64,000 nt of DNA from Symbiodinium kawagutii (GCA_009767595.1 VSDK01010248.1:420427-484426); one strand, 5' to 3'. Counted from the first letter of the stretch, positions 1 to 13,059 are shown. The notes: a model not told the origin generated them from the letters alone. Program-made: numbers and translations.

Positions 1-555
1 GGAGCTTCCGCGTTCTGATCCTCTCACATCTAAGGGCCGTGGCCGTTGCAAGTTGATCAGCCAACGACAGTTGAGGTACCACAAACCAGCTTGATCTCTC
101 AGCTGTAGATCAAGCTACCCAAATTTTACAGGAAAACTGACACTTTGCACCCATCCCCACAGCAGAGCGACTCTCTATCGAAGTTGTATGCCATACCACC
201 TGACGCGAACGGCTGGCATGTGGCGAGCCATTCACGCACTTGCAGCTGCCCCAAGTGTTGCCTATAAATTGATGAGATATATATTATAAGTGCAGACATT
301 CAGAGCTGTCATTTTTCCACTTGAAGACCACCAAATGCATGTTTCCACGAGTATTTTTGATGAAACTGTACTGTATCCAGAAGTGTGTCATGCAAACACA
401 GTTTTTTATTCACCTCCCAAGCAATACTAAGACTGGATTAATAACCTCTGATTGATAATACGGGGTATCCTACAAAAGCCAACCGGTATCCCAATGGAAT
501 GGTACCCCTCCAATGAATAAACCTATTGAAGTTATGAATTCGGGCTTAACACATC

Positions 556-661
556 TGGGTGTTTCTCAAAATAGGGCACCCCCAAAATCATCCAAGATTG
601 ATCATTTACTACTTACAAACCAAGCAGTTTAGGGGCACCCCTATGACTTGAGAAGCACCAT
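556..661. mobile_element. Fold-back repeat family 1
   Basis: About 105 bases with inverted ends related to TGGTGGTTTCTCAAAATAG and an inner GGGTACCCC. The interior contains AAATCATCCA. Non-coding, MITE-like. Confidence 0.7.
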
Positions 662-1000
662 ATTGAAATCTATCAAAATTGCTCACAAGCAATTGTTCAA
701 ATAGGGATCTCAACCTGTATCACTGCAATAGGGGTACCCCCTATTGGCACCATAGAGAAACCACCATATCACCATGAATTGTTCGAACGAGATCCTTCAG
801 TGCTTCCCACTCCTGGGATCTCAACCTTGGAGTCCTCCAAACATTGCTCCATATTAGTTCAGTTGTTCCATGATTTTCTCTAATTCCTATAGGTTTCTAA
901 GGGTATCGTATACGTTGTAGGTAACCAACCCTAAGCAACCAATGGTAGAATCCAGTCTTATCTACTACAATGGAAATGGAAGCATAGGGGTAGTGAATAC

Positions 1001-1094
1001 TGGTGGTTTCAACCCCCATGACAATAAAATGTCAACGAACTAATCAGTTGTTAATACTGGCGAAAATACACGTCATGCCAATCAAACCAACCTG
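1001..1094. mobile_element. Fold-back repeat family 2
   Basis: About 95 bases. Left end TGGTGGTTTCAACCCCCATG, right end a diverged AAACCAACCTG; interior GTCAACNAACTAAT and GGNGAAAATA. Confidence 0.65.
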
Positions 1095-2264
1095 TAGTTC
1101 TTTTAATATTATTGTTCGTTATAATCCCCTATTAGCCACTACTAGTGCCTACAACTCAATATAAACCCTATGTTAAAAGTTTGATTAACCACTATATGAA
1201 CCACTATCAAAACATTATTAGCCATTAATCAAACTATATTAGCCACTATCATAACCACCAACCAGAATACCTACTGGCAGAAATTGCTGCTATTCCATAA
1301 CGATGCAACGGTTGAGATCTTCAGCTTCCAACAGCGGCCTTGCGGAGTCGGGTGGAACCGTTTCACGGCCACCTGCGGCCGCTGGGGATCACTGGTGGCT
1401 GCCGCGGGTGCCCGTGCCCTGCAATCATGACACAGTCATCCAAGAACTGAGGCGAGGCTTTCCAAGAACTAGGTTGCAATAACCAAACTCAGCCATGTAA
1501 GTGGCAAGGATCAAAGAAAGATTCGGCAACTTAAGTGTTGTTTTTCTTGAATTTTTGAGATGGTAACCTCCGTGGGTAAAGCTCGTAGTCAAGCAGCAGG
1601 GTCAGCACCAGTCACCGGCACATCAGTTCCAGCAAATGATCAGCCAGATCACAAAACTAAACGCAGGTCATGTGTTGATATTGCAACTTGTGCAGTGTTA
1701 TTTACGCCAACTTGTGATCATCAAACAAAGCACATGTGTATAGATATATACATGTAGATGTGTGTAGGTATGTAGACGTACATTATTTATATGTGTTCTA
1801 TCTGCGTGTCTGTATTTTCATTTAATCATTTTTTGTGTTATCATGTTTTTTTTGTATATCTATCTGATCATTTATTCATGTGTTTATCTATACATATAGT
1901 CATATAGGTTAAATGCAGGTATACTGTTGAGGATCTCCAATGCACTGCAACTGATCCAACGACTAGTCAATATTGTCACCAACCATTTTGTGCCACTATC
2001 AACCATCACTGGCCATCACTAACCATCAACTTTTACGCAGCATGCATCATCAACCGAAATGAGTTCGGTGTCAATGAAATCCTAGCCAGCCTCCTCAACC
2101 AAATGGTGTCCTATTCCGACCTGCCCGAAGCGAGGTAGGTCACCACGGTAGACTGTCGCAGCACCACCCTGTGGCATCGGGAGCGCCGTGATGGATGCAA
2201 TGCGTGTGCGGCATGATTCTTGTTAGAAAACTGTTTGTTTTTGCATTTTGTTTTTGCAGTTGTT

Positions 2265-2580
2265 GGATGAATGAATGAATGAATGAATGAGTGAATGAAT
2301 GAATGAGTGAGTGAATGAGTGAATGAGTAAATGAGTGAATGAGTGAATGAGTGAATGAGTGAATGAGTGAATGAGTAAATGAGTGAATGAGTGAATGAGT
2401 GAATGAGTGAATGAGTGAATGAGTAAATGAGTGAATGAGTGAATGAGTGAATGAGTGAATGAGTGAATGAGTGAATGAGAGACTGAATGACTGAATGACT
2501 GGCTGACTGGCTGACTGGCTGAGTGACTGAGTGACTGAGTGACTGAGTGACTGAGTGACTGACTGACTGAGTGAGTGAGT
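2265..2580. repeat. GAATGAGT/GACTGAGT minisatellite
   Basis: Tetra- and octanucleotide repeat changing from GAATGAGT to GACTGAGT and GGCTGACT variants toward the right. The long minus-strand frames here (Ser/His/Leu repeats) are by-products. Confidence 0.95.
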
Positions 2581-3085
2581 ATATCTGTGCAAAGGATAGT
2601 TGTACCAATATATGCACAGGAGTCATAGAAACATATTCATCTGTCGTATCAACTGATGGTGTCTGAATTGTCTAAATATAAAATCATACTGTTCAGCAAA
2701 AATATGCAAATACTGTACACATGTATGCATGTGTATACAAATTGTGTCTATGCATATGCAGTATCTTTGCAGAACTATCTATGCAAAGAACAACTTGTTG
2801 GGACCTGGTGAATGATCTAGTCACACTAATTCACATATACATGCGTGTACATCTTATGTAAATGCAAACATAATCATATATGTATATATGTACATATAGC
2901 TATGTATACAACTACGATAACAAACAAAAACTAGTTGACTAGTTGATATTTGACACACTTAACTAATTAACTACATGTAATTAAAAAATAAGTTGATTGA
3001 GATTTAGAGAACACCGCATAAATCGGACTACGATTCGGTTAGCACATGGGAAAACATCCATGTAATCAAATCATTCGAATGTAAT

Positions 3086-3187
3086 CTGGTTGGTGGTTTC
3101 AACCCCTATCAAAAATATGCTTGTCAACCAACTAATTGTTAATGATTACTAGGGAAAATAAAAGCATGATTGAAACCACCAGCCAGT
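3086..3187. mobile_element. Fold-back repeat family 2
   Basis: Best copy: CTGGTTGGTGGTTTCAACCC at the left, GATTGAAACCACCAGCCAG at the right. Confidence 0.8.
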
Positions 3188-3189
3188 AA

Positions 3190-3303
3190 TCAACCTGTCC
3201 GTCAGACACCCTCTACAAAAAGCTGGTCATCAGCCACTCGGTCTCTGCGGATGCTATCAATGGCCACGTCTATCTGCAATACCCCTATGGCAACCTGAAG
3301 ACT
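3190..3303 (+). CDS. Plus-strand exon-like segment, unknown family
   Basis: The frame reads SDTLYKKLVISHSVSADAIN and continues GHVYLQYPYGNLKT before TAG. A possible acceptor is CCTGTCCGTCAG at 3205. The peptide looks like folded protein and not like low complexity, but no family was recognised and no partner exon could be joined with certainty. Confidence 0.25.
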
Positions 3304-3383
3304 TAGAAAAATTATGTCATGATATGTGTCATGATATGTATCATGATATGCCCCGCTACTACCCATTGTGGGCATTTTTTTAG

Positions 3384-3476
3384 GCAGACTTTTCCCCTGA
3401 TCACAGATCGTGCCAGCTCGAGAAGCTGGGCTTCTCAGCTTGGAAGCACGACAACTGGGTCCACATGATCTCCTGA
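3384..3476 (+). CDS. Plus-strand candidate terminal exon
   Basis: GGGCATTTTTTTAG is a textbook acceptor. The 31 codons that follow (ADFSPDHRSCQLEKLGFSAW, KHDNWVHMIS, stop) read like protein. It may be the last exon of a plus-strand gene that includes 3190-3303. Family unknown. Confidence 0.3.
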   Translation, partial: ADFSPDHRSCQLEKLGFSAWKHDNWVHMIS

Positions 3477-3798
3477 CCCTGCGTTGGGTCCCAGCGCCAC
3501 AGTCGCTGATACGCAGCGATGCGCAATGGCAAAGCTGGTGAAATGGTAAGGGAAGGGCATAACCTGACTAGGACCTACTAGGACTTGATCTTAGACATGT
3601 ACCAAATACATATACCTGGACCCTCACTTATCCTATAAAAATAAGTCAAAATCCAAAAATAACGGGTATCACTTCAAAATAGAGGTTAATTGAGTAAGGT
3701 AGATATAGAGAGTTTTTGATCCCCAAAACCAGTGGTGAATCATTTGTAGTACTCAACCAACAATCTTTTGAGGTCCACAATTTTGAGAAACCACCAAG

Positions 3799-3900
3799 TG
3801 GGTGTTCCTCAAAATATGGAACCTCTAAAACGGTTGGTTTGTTACGATAAATGGTTTATGATGGATGATTTAAGGATGCCCCTATTTTGAGAAACCACCA
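3799..3900. mobile_element. Fold-back repeat family 1
   Basis: Ends GTGTTCCTCAAAATATGG and CCCCTATTTTGAGAAACCAC. A second, diverged copy end (TTTTGAGAAACCACC) lies directly before it. Confidence 0.7.
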
Positions 3901-4107
3901 AATAGATATCTAGATACAGTTCGATGATCCCTGCAGCTAAGCTCAACAGCTCGCTCAACAACGGTGCGGCTGCAGCAGTTCCCTGCCTTGCCCAAAATGT
4001 TTGCATCGGACCAGTTGCTACCTGGGTGGCTATGCATAGGTCTAAGGAAAAACGAAAAAAACTGACTCAGTGAGTTTGGCCTTCTGACAATCGGCACGGC
4101 AATATCT

Positions 4108-4311
4108 GTGTTCGATGGGTTGATTGATGTTGATTTGCAACTAATGTTTTGGGATTGCTATCCTGGTGCTTTTTCAGCAGCCAGGTTGATCGCCGAAATG
4201 GTCAAGAATATTGATGCACTGGTTGACGCGCTAATCAGTTTGAGTTCAGTCCAGTGCACTGGCGCTCCCCCTTATCTTGGTTGGCTTAAAAGCCGCAATG
4301 AAACTTCATGA
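4108..4311 (+). CDS. Plus-strand open segment, hypothetical
   Basis: The frame from an ATG reads 67 residues (for example LIAEMVKNIDALVDALISL) with balanced composition. No splice structure or family could be assigned, and the peptide may be chance. Confidence 0.2.
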   Translation: MFDGLIDVDLQLMFWDCYPGAFSAARLIAEMVKNIDALVDALISLSSVQCTGAPPYLGWLKSRNETS

Positions 4312-5023
4312 ATCATATGACTATATCTGCATATAACATCTGCTATAGACCACATTGGCGCATTCTATCTGGGAACAAGTTTGTGAGGAATAAGATTGTG
4401 AGGCTCCGATCTTTTGTCCACCCCTATGGGATGTATGAATGTTCCTTTACTAATCGGAAAATATTTTGTAGAAATAATTGCTTGGGGCACATTACGGTCG
4501 TCCCTACACTGAAATTATCCTGAAGCGTTGGCGATTCAAGGGGGCTCTTTTGATGCTTCTTTTGATCATGGCTCCTATTGTACTGCAGATTCAGGATTTT
4601 GAAATTCCTGCAATATGTGAACTCAATTCGCTCTCTGAGATAACTACTGGCCAACATCAAATATTGACCACTAGTAGTGATCACTGGGAATATGCCGGCG
4701 GGCTGTAACAATGACCAGACCTGTCATGCCAAATGTTGAAAACAATATTGCTTGTATTTTGGGCTGTATACATATATATATATATATGTATCCATAATAG
4801 TTGAGAAGGGGCACTCATTCATCAATCATCCGTATATCCTGTGGAGGTTGGGGTTGTCCCCCAGAGTGGAAAAAATGATACCGATCATCACCGATTGCTA
4901 GTTCTAGTCATCCGCAAGGATTGCCATGAACCAGGGAAGCATATTGCAGCTTGGTGATGCTTGGTGTTTTTTCTTGATTCATTGTCCCATAGTTTATTCA
5001 CGGATTAGGCACTTTTCTTCCAG

Positions 5024-5144
5024 GTCCAGCATTGATTTGGGTTCAGAACATGGGGGCGCTTCGCAAGGAGGCCACAAATTCAATTTGGGCGCACATTGGT
5101 TTGATGGACAAAGCCACCGAAACCAAACCATTGAGGGTTCGCAA
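5024..5144 (+). CDS. Plus-strand candidate exon, unknown family
   Basis: CACTTTTCTTCCAG|GT acceptor and TTCGCAA|GTCTAG donor enclose 121 bases reading PALIWVQNMGALRKEATNSI and WAHIGLMDKATETKPLRVR. The sequence is protein-like with a mixed helix pattern. The two leading bases imply a preceding exon ending in phase 1. No family recognised. Confidence 0.4.
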
Positions 5145-5724
5145 GTCTAGCTTCAAACTGTGGATAGCTGTGGATAGCTATGCGGTCTACAAACTGCAGC
5201 CGGTTCCAGGTTCACTGCCACCATTGCCCTGCAAGGCCAGTTGCTCCCTTTTGGTGTTCGATATCTCAGCACCGGGTGTTTCCCCAACTTGGTATCCAGT
5301 GTTTTTTGCCCATGCTGCGATCCTGGAATTCTGGTGGGCAACCACGTGAATGATGGGGTATCCTGCACTCCGAATCCATGCTTTTTCCACTCAAATCAAC
5401 TGTTGGAGGTGACTTTGGGTTTATGAGACAAGCTCAAATTAGATATAGTCCAAACTAACAATAGCAAAGTGGCAAAATCACCAACAACTACATAGATTTA
5501 TATACTAACATCAAGATTTCCATCAATTTATTCCCCATTATGCCCAGTTTTCCCTTAGTGAACAAGGGCTGCAACAACGGGGGCAGCCCGGGCACAGGCC
5601 GTGGCCAAGGTTTGATAGTCGATCAATTCCCCACGGCTACTGTCGTCTGCAGCCACCACGATCCTCGCCGTTGAGCCATTGGTCCAGGTTCAAGGTGGGG
5701 GAACGCTACAAGTTGGTTACCCAT

Positions 5725-6110
5725 GAAACTATAATGGTTAATAATAATGGTTGGGTTGGTAATGGTAAATAATGAGATAGCAATGGTTCATAATGAGTTA
5801 GTTACCCATGAAACCATGGATACAAATGAGTTCGTAATGGTCAAAAATGGTTGGGCGGTCTCTGCGGCACACCCCCAGCTATGGTAAACAATGGCCAATA
5901 ATGGTTAATGGTTAATTCATATGTTTATTAGTCAGCAATGGTAAATAACGGTTCGCAATGGTTAGCAATGGCTTAACAACACTAATGAATGGTACAATGG
6001 TCGAGACATGGCTAGTAGTGGTTAGTAGTGATTTCAACTTGGTTGCGATTCACCATTTGACAACCAACTGGTAGTTACTATAGCTGGTAGGTAGTTACAA
6101 TAGTTGGTTA
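5725..6110. repeat. GT-rich TGGTTAATAATGG domain
   Basis: About 385 bases of degenerate AATGGTTAATAATGG sequence with no gene signal. Confidence 0.7.
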
Positions 6111-6258
6111 CTATAACTACCAGTTTGTTTTGTGTACCAAATCTGGTACCCAAACGCTCACCGTTCATGATTCGTTCACCAACGAATTGCGGAAACAAAG
6201 GGCTGGCCGGGCCTCGTGCTTCCCAGTTTGCGATTATGACTACTTATGACTACCAACA

Positions 6259-6362
6259 CTCGGACAAACCTATCTTGGAAGCTGAAAATCACTAATTTTG
6301 TCAGGTTAAACCATTACAAATATATAGTGGATTTTCTACTTCCAGGTTAGTTTGCCGGAGGG
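6259..6362. mobile_element. Fold-back repeat family 5, copy 1
   Basis: Ends CTCGGACAAACCTATCTTGG and CTTCCAGGTTAGTTTGCCGG, imperfect inverted repeats; related to 15282-15381. Confidence 0.6.
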
Positions 6363-7740
6363 TAACAAAAAACAATGAGAGTTGATGAACCAGAGGGGCT
6401 TTGTTCCACTGCAGACATGTTGACGCCCAAACGTTTGATCCCCCACTCAGCCTGGTCTCTATCGTTGACAAACCCAAGAAATGCCGGCGGAACAGCACGC
6501 AGCATGCTTTGAAGATGGTGCTGCTTGTTTCGTATCACTAGCCATCAACAACCATCAAGAAGCATAAAAACAAGTGTAAGATTGCATCAGCAGGATGATC
6601 AGCACCTCAAACTCTGTATCCTATTCGTACTTGGAGTCTCCTTCCACATAGTAACTGGTCAGTAAGCACGATCCTTAACCTGAACTCTAAGATAATTTTG
6701 GGTTCCAACCAGGTTTACAAACTTACAGAGAAGGTGATTCTCAAAGTACCTAGTGAAATCTACATTGTCAACCATCAGTAGCCATGCTTGTCGGTGCTTA
6801 GATCGTCAACCAACCACTGTCACCTAATCATGTATTTGGCCGCTGGTAAGCCTGTAACCAACCAGTATCAGTCACTGTTTATCCATGTAAAACTCATCAG
6901 CCTTCTTTTTTGCACGACCAAGTCACATGGCTTGTGGAGCACTCCCAGCGCCTCGCAAAGAAGGGTAGCAGGTACAAGTTGTAATGATTCAAACATGGTG
7001 GGTCTTTTATATCACCAACAATAACAAACTTACAACAAACAATCACAACCAACAACGATCAACAATGTTGTTAGAGATCAATAAAGATAAGAGTATTGTT
7101 GGTTATGGTGATTATTTGAGTGAGCATTTAATTCTAGGGGATAAGACACATATCGACAAATTAGCCAAGGATACGCACCAAATTCTAACTCTAATTGATG
7201 AAAACTACTTACCAAACAGTAGCCAATTAGTAACCAACACGTTGGGTCATGTCACAGTGATGTTCACCCAGCAGCAGCCTGTGATGAAAGGCTGTGAACA
7301 ACCAACAGCTTTGCTGCGCCTCTGTTTTCAGACGCGGTGGTACCCTACTGAGTCAGTGAACCGTTTAGGTAAGTACCAAGCGAATGGACAATATAACCAC
7401 AGGTAAGCCATTAATCTGTCACTGATCAATGGTATTCAATGGGATTCCATGGGATTCAATGGCTCACGTTGCTGAACTCAACCAACTCAAGGTTGGTCTT
7501 GCTGCCGAGCGACCTGCTTTGCCGACGACCGCTGGCTTCGCATTGCCTGACACCGGAACTGGCTCTCAATTTGAATGGTTTGTAGAAACAAAACAATCAC
7601 AGAAAAATGAATCATGATGACGCTGCTGCTCCTACTGACGATGATGAAAAGGAAAATGATGATGCAGGGATCATGAAAATGATACTGATGGTGCAATGAG
7701 TATGGTGACTGTGATGGCAAGCATCACTAATCAATTCTAT

Positions 7741-7814
7741 GCTGATACAAAGGACCATGAAACATCAGGGGAAGAGCGCTGATACAAAGGACCATGAAAC
7801 ATCAGGGTAAGAGC
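7741..7814. repeat. 37-bp tandem duplication
   Basis: Two adjacent copies of GCTGATACAAAGGACCATGA plus 17 more bases, differing by one or two bases. Confidence 0.9.
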
Positions 7815-9506
7815 GGTAATGATGATGCCGATGATCATAATCTTACCAGCAATCATTCCGAATCGCACATTGTGACATTCAAAATCTGTCTAAAGGACCA
7901 CCTTGCAAGGAAGGAACTATCATCGACAATAGTTGGCAAAGGATGGCCAAGGTCAATTTGACTCATTAAGCAGTATATAGCCAAACAACAAAGCACATGC
8001 AATCATAAGGTGATTCAGCCTGCCACCTTGTGTTTCCAACAAACTGAACAGAAAGTCTAAAACTCAAAAAACCGCAATAGTAGCTACCGTCCGGCTGAGT
8101 TGAATGCGGCGCGAACAAAGGCGTGACATCCATGACGCTAGCTGGCTGATGCCGTATAGCTAATGAACAACCAACAAACACAATTTCATGGGATCTAGTT
8201 CCGATATCATCCCGAAATCAAAAATCGTTATACCACAACATTTGCATGCCATATATGTATGTATATAGAAATATAGTACATAACAAATACCTGACCTGCT
8301 ACATGCTGCATTGATCATTTCTTTTGTTGGGTCGTTATTAGATACCATGAGTACGTTCACCTCTGTCTACAGAGGTACCCACCCCAGCCAAAGATGATCA
8401 ACGTTACCCGTGGGGCCCGTGCGTTCCCTTGGATTCTTTGGTGCAAGGCTACTCACTACGGCAAAGGTCAAACAGCAATCGTCTGAACCACATTGTTCCA
8501 ACAAAACAACATCATATCATGTTCTTGCTTATCGCAAACATATCTGTTACAAACAAAAAATCATCAAACACATTATGAAACAATGTGGTTATCACTATCA
8601 TCAACCATGATCTACCTTGCATTCGAGCAGCGCTTATTGGACCGTTGATCATGGCTGTATCAATTGGGATACCAGCGATTTGGGAATACCACCGTCTCAG
8701 AAAGCATCCAAATAAACTTTCGACATGCAATTTGTGCAAAACAAAAAAAGCATGCAACATATCGAGCGTACCAATCAAGCTGTCTGTAGCTGTCTGGTAC
8801 ACTTCTAGAAGTTTCCTGATTTTCTCAGTTCGTGGTCTTCCCACTTCATTCCTGACGGTGAATGCCCCAAAAACAACAATTCATAGCACTTGTAGAAAAA
8901 CAAATACTGGTCCTACTGAGAATAGTGTGCACCCAAACGCCACATTTTCAAAGAAGGTGTTTGGGTCAATGCTTGGGTTCTCGGGTTTTGGTATATAACT
9001 TATCAACATAAGAAGCAACAGGGCTGTTCTGCAGCAAACCCCATGGGTGGATCAACTGGGGAGTCGGCTTCACGATGTTTCCAAGTCTTGAGCAATGATC
9101 AATGGGAATTGCTCTGTACAAAAGCCCCAAGCAAATCAACTAACACCCTTTGCTGATTGGTGGTTGAACCACTCCTCCGAAAAGTCGATCAGCCATCCTA
9201 AATACAGCTGGGAAATCATAGAAACGTCCATCATGTCATCAAACCACCAACTTGCATCTTGCTTATCATCCCCTACAGTGAACCACAATTAGCGTCAGCG
9301 TAGTTAACCAGGGAAATTATGGCTTCCAGACCACCAACCAGTAGTGTTTTAACTATTGTTGTTGGTCTTTATCCTCTATTATCAACCACTATTGACCACT
9401 GTTAACGGTCACAACTACCGCCATATCACCTCTATGAAACCAGGGAAAACTTGAGTTTCCCCATAAAGGCAAGCTCATATCATCTAATATCCCGTAAAAA
9501 ATCCTT

Positions 9507-9632
9507 ATAGCTGTGGGTCAAAACCCCGTACCCCTGGTTCCCCATCATTAACCATTGGTTTCCAACTGTTATTGTTGGTTATTAACCCCCATGAAAGGCT
9601 GGTTGGTTAACTGCTTGACCCATAGCTGTATA
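9507..9632. mobile_element. Fold-back repeat family 3
   Basis: About 125 bases. Ends TATAGCTGTGGGTCA and TGACCCATAGCTGTATA; interior CCCCTGGTTCCCCATCATTA. Confidence 0.78.
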
Positions 9633-11670
9633 GTTGGTATAAATCCCCTATAATTGTTGGTTATCATCCCCTAGCTGGTATAAATCCCTTATTATTAACC
9701 GAACCATTATCCATTAGTTGGTTATAAATCCCCTATTATTAACCTCTATTGTTAACCATTAACCATGGAAACTGATCAAACCATGGAAACTCATGCTTTC
9801 CAACACCCAGGGGCTGCGTGGTGTCCCAGGGGAACTTCGCCCACCTGGCTCCACCAACTGGATCGGATCCACCTTGGTGGTGCAACTGTGACCGATCTGG
9901 TGAACCGTTGCAGCGCCCCAAGGCGTCATGGCCAGGTGAAGCGCACCCCAAATCCATGGCTTTGGTTGCAAAGGTTGGTTGATTTTATTTGTTTTTACAG
10001 TTTTAACAAGGATAAAACCAACTTTTAAATACATTGGTACGTTTAATTGTTTTACTTTTATTTGTTTAGATGTTTTATTTCCTTATTGAGGATATGTTGC
10101 TCTAATATTTAAAAAAATAGTAGAACCAGCAAGATATCATAGGTACAGAAAAAAAATAAGCATCGTTCGAGTGCGTGTCACGATTGAACGACCATAGGAA
10201 ATTACCGAGGCCGATCTCTGGGAAAACAAGTCACAGCAACAAGGAGTCAATGAGGTGATATTTCACAAATAGTGGAAACGGTCGGCAATTAGGTGGCTGG
10301 AATGCAAGATCTCTTCATCGTAGTGGCTGCTCAACATGTCAATGGAACTAGTTATGAAGGAATATGACAGCCGACGCTTAAGCACTGGTGAAAAAAGTTG
10401 TAGTTTTCAAGGCTGATGAATTCATAGCATGTCTTGTTGGGGCACATGGAGCATGTTGCGACTAATCGTGATCTATTCTACCCCCATGCTTCCAGTTGCC
10501 ATTGTTGTAGATAATCAGCTGGCGGGCGGTTTGACGATAGTGGCAACTGAAGCAAAGGATTTGGTTTCACCACTCCTGGAAGCAACTGTTCGTTCTGGGC
10601 TTTTCCAGGGATAGATACCTCTGGCTCAGCTCATCGCTTCCAACAGCCAGGACTGTAGAATTTTTGGCTGCAGGACTGGCGAATTCCAACAACCACAACA
10701 GCAGTCATCAGGGAACAGAGCTATCCCAAACCAAATCCATACGGATTTTCTTCAATCACCAGCCAATGGTCTTGATAACTAGTGGTTCATGATCTGGCTA
10801 ATTTGGCTGATTATAGTAAGTTACGGTTACTCGTAAGAGTTTTTTTAGCGGGACATAACAAAGATAATGTGATATAATGTTATTTTGATAGGGTTCTCCA
10901 AGGACACTAAAGGCCTAAAATATTTCAATCCTCCTTTAAACATCCTTAGAACATGCAAGTACCACAACTATAGTAAGAACATGTCCACAAGTAGTTACCA
11001 TAACTAATTAATCACAATCCAAGGCACGGTTTTCTTCTTGCTGGACAGGCCGAAGACATCTTTCAGCCATTCTCTTTTCCAGGTGCACAACTTGGATGAT
11101 ACGGGGCGAAGCGGCTGACCCCTCCCTTGGGAGCATGGCATGACCTCCACTTGACGCACCTGGACTTGATATTCTTCAGGTGGGGGGTTCCCCAGTTCGA
11201 AGTGGCTAACATGTTACGACTGAGAGTAGTTATAAACTGGTAGTCAACCAGTTAACATGTTACAACTGGTAGTCACCCCAATTACAAAAGCAAGCCAAAG
11301 AAGTAGGGGGCACCACCCTTGTAGGCATATAGAATCAAATGACGTGTCATGAGTGCCCCGTATTATCATTTGCAGGACGGATTGCCAAATTCTGACGATA
11401 AGAACATGGCATCGGCTTAAAGGCATCACAAGCGAATAGGTTCAGCCTCCAGCCTGTCAGGAAGGAGGTCTGAAACGGCATGATCTATCTGAGATAGTCA
11501 AGGTATGTCAAAGTAGTCAATTGCTCAGGGCGTGTTTCCCCGACTTCCCGTGATCTGCAGTTGTCATGATAAGAAAAGTTGGGACAGTGAACTTGTTGAA
11601 TGTTTCCCCTGGCAAGGTTATCTAAGCCCCTAGTTTTTTTTACCGACCCAATCGCACAAGTGGTTTTCCG

Positions 11671-11765
11671 CTTGGTGGTTGAACCACCCCTATGAAAAAT
11701 ATGCTTGTCAACCAACCATTTGTTCATGATGAGTAGGGAAAACACTGACAAACCACCAGCCAGTT
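11671..11765. mobile_element. Fold-back repeat family 2
   Basis: Left end TTGGTGGTTGAACCACCCC, interior TATGCTTGTCAACCAACC, right end CAAACCACCAGCCAG. Confidence 0.75.
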
Positions 11766-12162
11766 TTCGTACAATGCAAATCATCGACACAATAGTCCAG
11801 CTGTTGCGGAATCTGCAACATAAATTGTATTCAATAAAATGCTTGTTCTTTTCCTATCGCAACAAGCCCGCCTTATGATCTTGGAGAATCAAAATTCACT
11901 CAGGGTGTGCCCTCCGATAGGAATGGCCAAATCATTGGATTCTTTTGGACGTAATCAGCCACAGACCCAACTTGTTGTTAACAATACCGTAATCAAACAT
12001 TATGATGATCAACTGATGAATGTCATCCAATCACACCCAATCATTTTCATCATACCTTGACTCTCACATATGCTTATTTTGGAATTTAATTTCCCTTGTT
12101 TTAAGGGACTTACATCTATTTTATGGGGTAATTTTGTGGGTCACCCGAACGAACCTACCTGA

Positions 12163-12242
12163 GTACCAGCACCAACCAACCAAGCAACCAAGCAAGCAAC
12201 ATCAAGCTAAGCAACCGAGCAAGCAAGCAACAAACAGCCAAC
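12163..12242. repeat. CAAGCAAC simple repeat
   Basis: Short CAACCAAG and CAAGCAAC units, about 80 bases, just downstream of the candidate terminal exon. Confidence 0.8.
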
Positions 12243-12302
12243 CATTGAATGGCTCAAATGCAGATTCTACCACGCACAAGTGCAGGGCTTGTTCAGATGC
12301 CG

Positions 12303-12395
12303 TCAAGGGACAAACCACAAGATCAGCAGTGCCAGGACAGCCACGCCAATGCCAATAGACAAGCGAACCAACATGGCTTTTCCCGAGCGCAGGAG
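12303..12395 (-). CDS. Candidate terminal exon: C-terminal membrane anchor
   Basis: After a pyrimidine-rich acceptor (CACCCCTTCAG) the frame reads LLRSGKAMLVRLSIGI and continues with GVAVLALLILWFVP, then TGA. That is a basic residue cluster, about 20 hydrophobic residues and almost no lumenal tail, the layout of tail-anchored proteins such as SNAREs and some golgins. The exon begins in phase 0, which matches the phase-0 exit of the upstream candidate at 13060-13091. It would anchor the coiled-coil protein modelled from exons further upstream in the ER/Golgi or another endomembrane. It could instead be a chance hydrophobic frame; the clean acceptor and stop favour a real exon. Confidence 0.45.
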   Translation of the reverse strand, partial: LLRSGKAMLVRLSIGIGVAVLALLILWFVP

Positions 12396-13059
12396 CTGAA
12401 GGGGTGCAGGATTGCCCAACACTTGGGTGATTTGGGCAACAGATGGGTAATTTCTAGAACTTGTGGTGAATATCAAACCACAAGACGTCGTGAAACTTGG
12501 CCGCCAATTAGCTAATAGAATATGTTTGCCTTTCATAGCGGCACTCAGAAGCACAGGCAAGTTGGAAATAACCAATACTGCATAAGGGCCTTTCTCTGGA
12601 AGCTATGCTGCTATGGTTTTTACACTGGTTGTTGGAGTTTGGGGATTTGCTGCTGTTGCATTCTGGAGTAGATAGTATTGGGCCCAGAACGACTGTGGCT
12701 GAAGGTCAAAGATGTCAAGCTTTGGCATGGTCTCTATCCATCTAAGCCTGGAAACAGCTGTCAGCTTCAGAGTTGGGCCAAGGGGGGCGGCCCACTACCT
12801 TGGCAAGTCGCTCCACACCCGTGATCTACAAACGTCGGAATGATCCTACCAGAACAAATTACCAATGGCCTTAGCTGCAAAACACCTAAAGTATCATCCT
12901 AATCAACTATGACCCCATGAGTATCCCATTTGATGAGCGGCCCTAGGCCCAGAATAGACCTAATGAGTGTATGAGCGCTTCAATAGTGATGTCATCCCTA
13001 TCACTGCTGCCTCTTGGCTTCATCGCTTGCGCCATGATCCAAGCAGAAAGCTGCCATGC

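Larger units (their letters stand above)
1..3085. other. No firm gene; repeats and AT-rich sequence
   Basis: Apart from the fold-back copies at 556 and 1001 and the minisatellite at 2265, the stretch is AT-rich. A GC-rich island at about 1320-1430 has acceptor-like AGs on the minus strand but no frame that reads convincingly. Confidence 0.6.
5150..12302. other. Mostly non-coding; possible minus-strand exon remnants
   Basis: Holds GC-rich islands at about 5160-5340, 5580-5710 and 9790-9950. On the minus strand the first includes REQLALQGN and the second reads VVAADDSSRGELIDYQTLA, both protein-like but without good splice sites. The rest is repeats and AT-rich sequence in which I see no gene. 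Confidence 0.45.

Noticed and set aside
2111-2626. Ser/His/Thr repeat protein on the minus strand
   Set aside because: The GAATGAGT minisatellite keeps several frames open; no independent coding signal.
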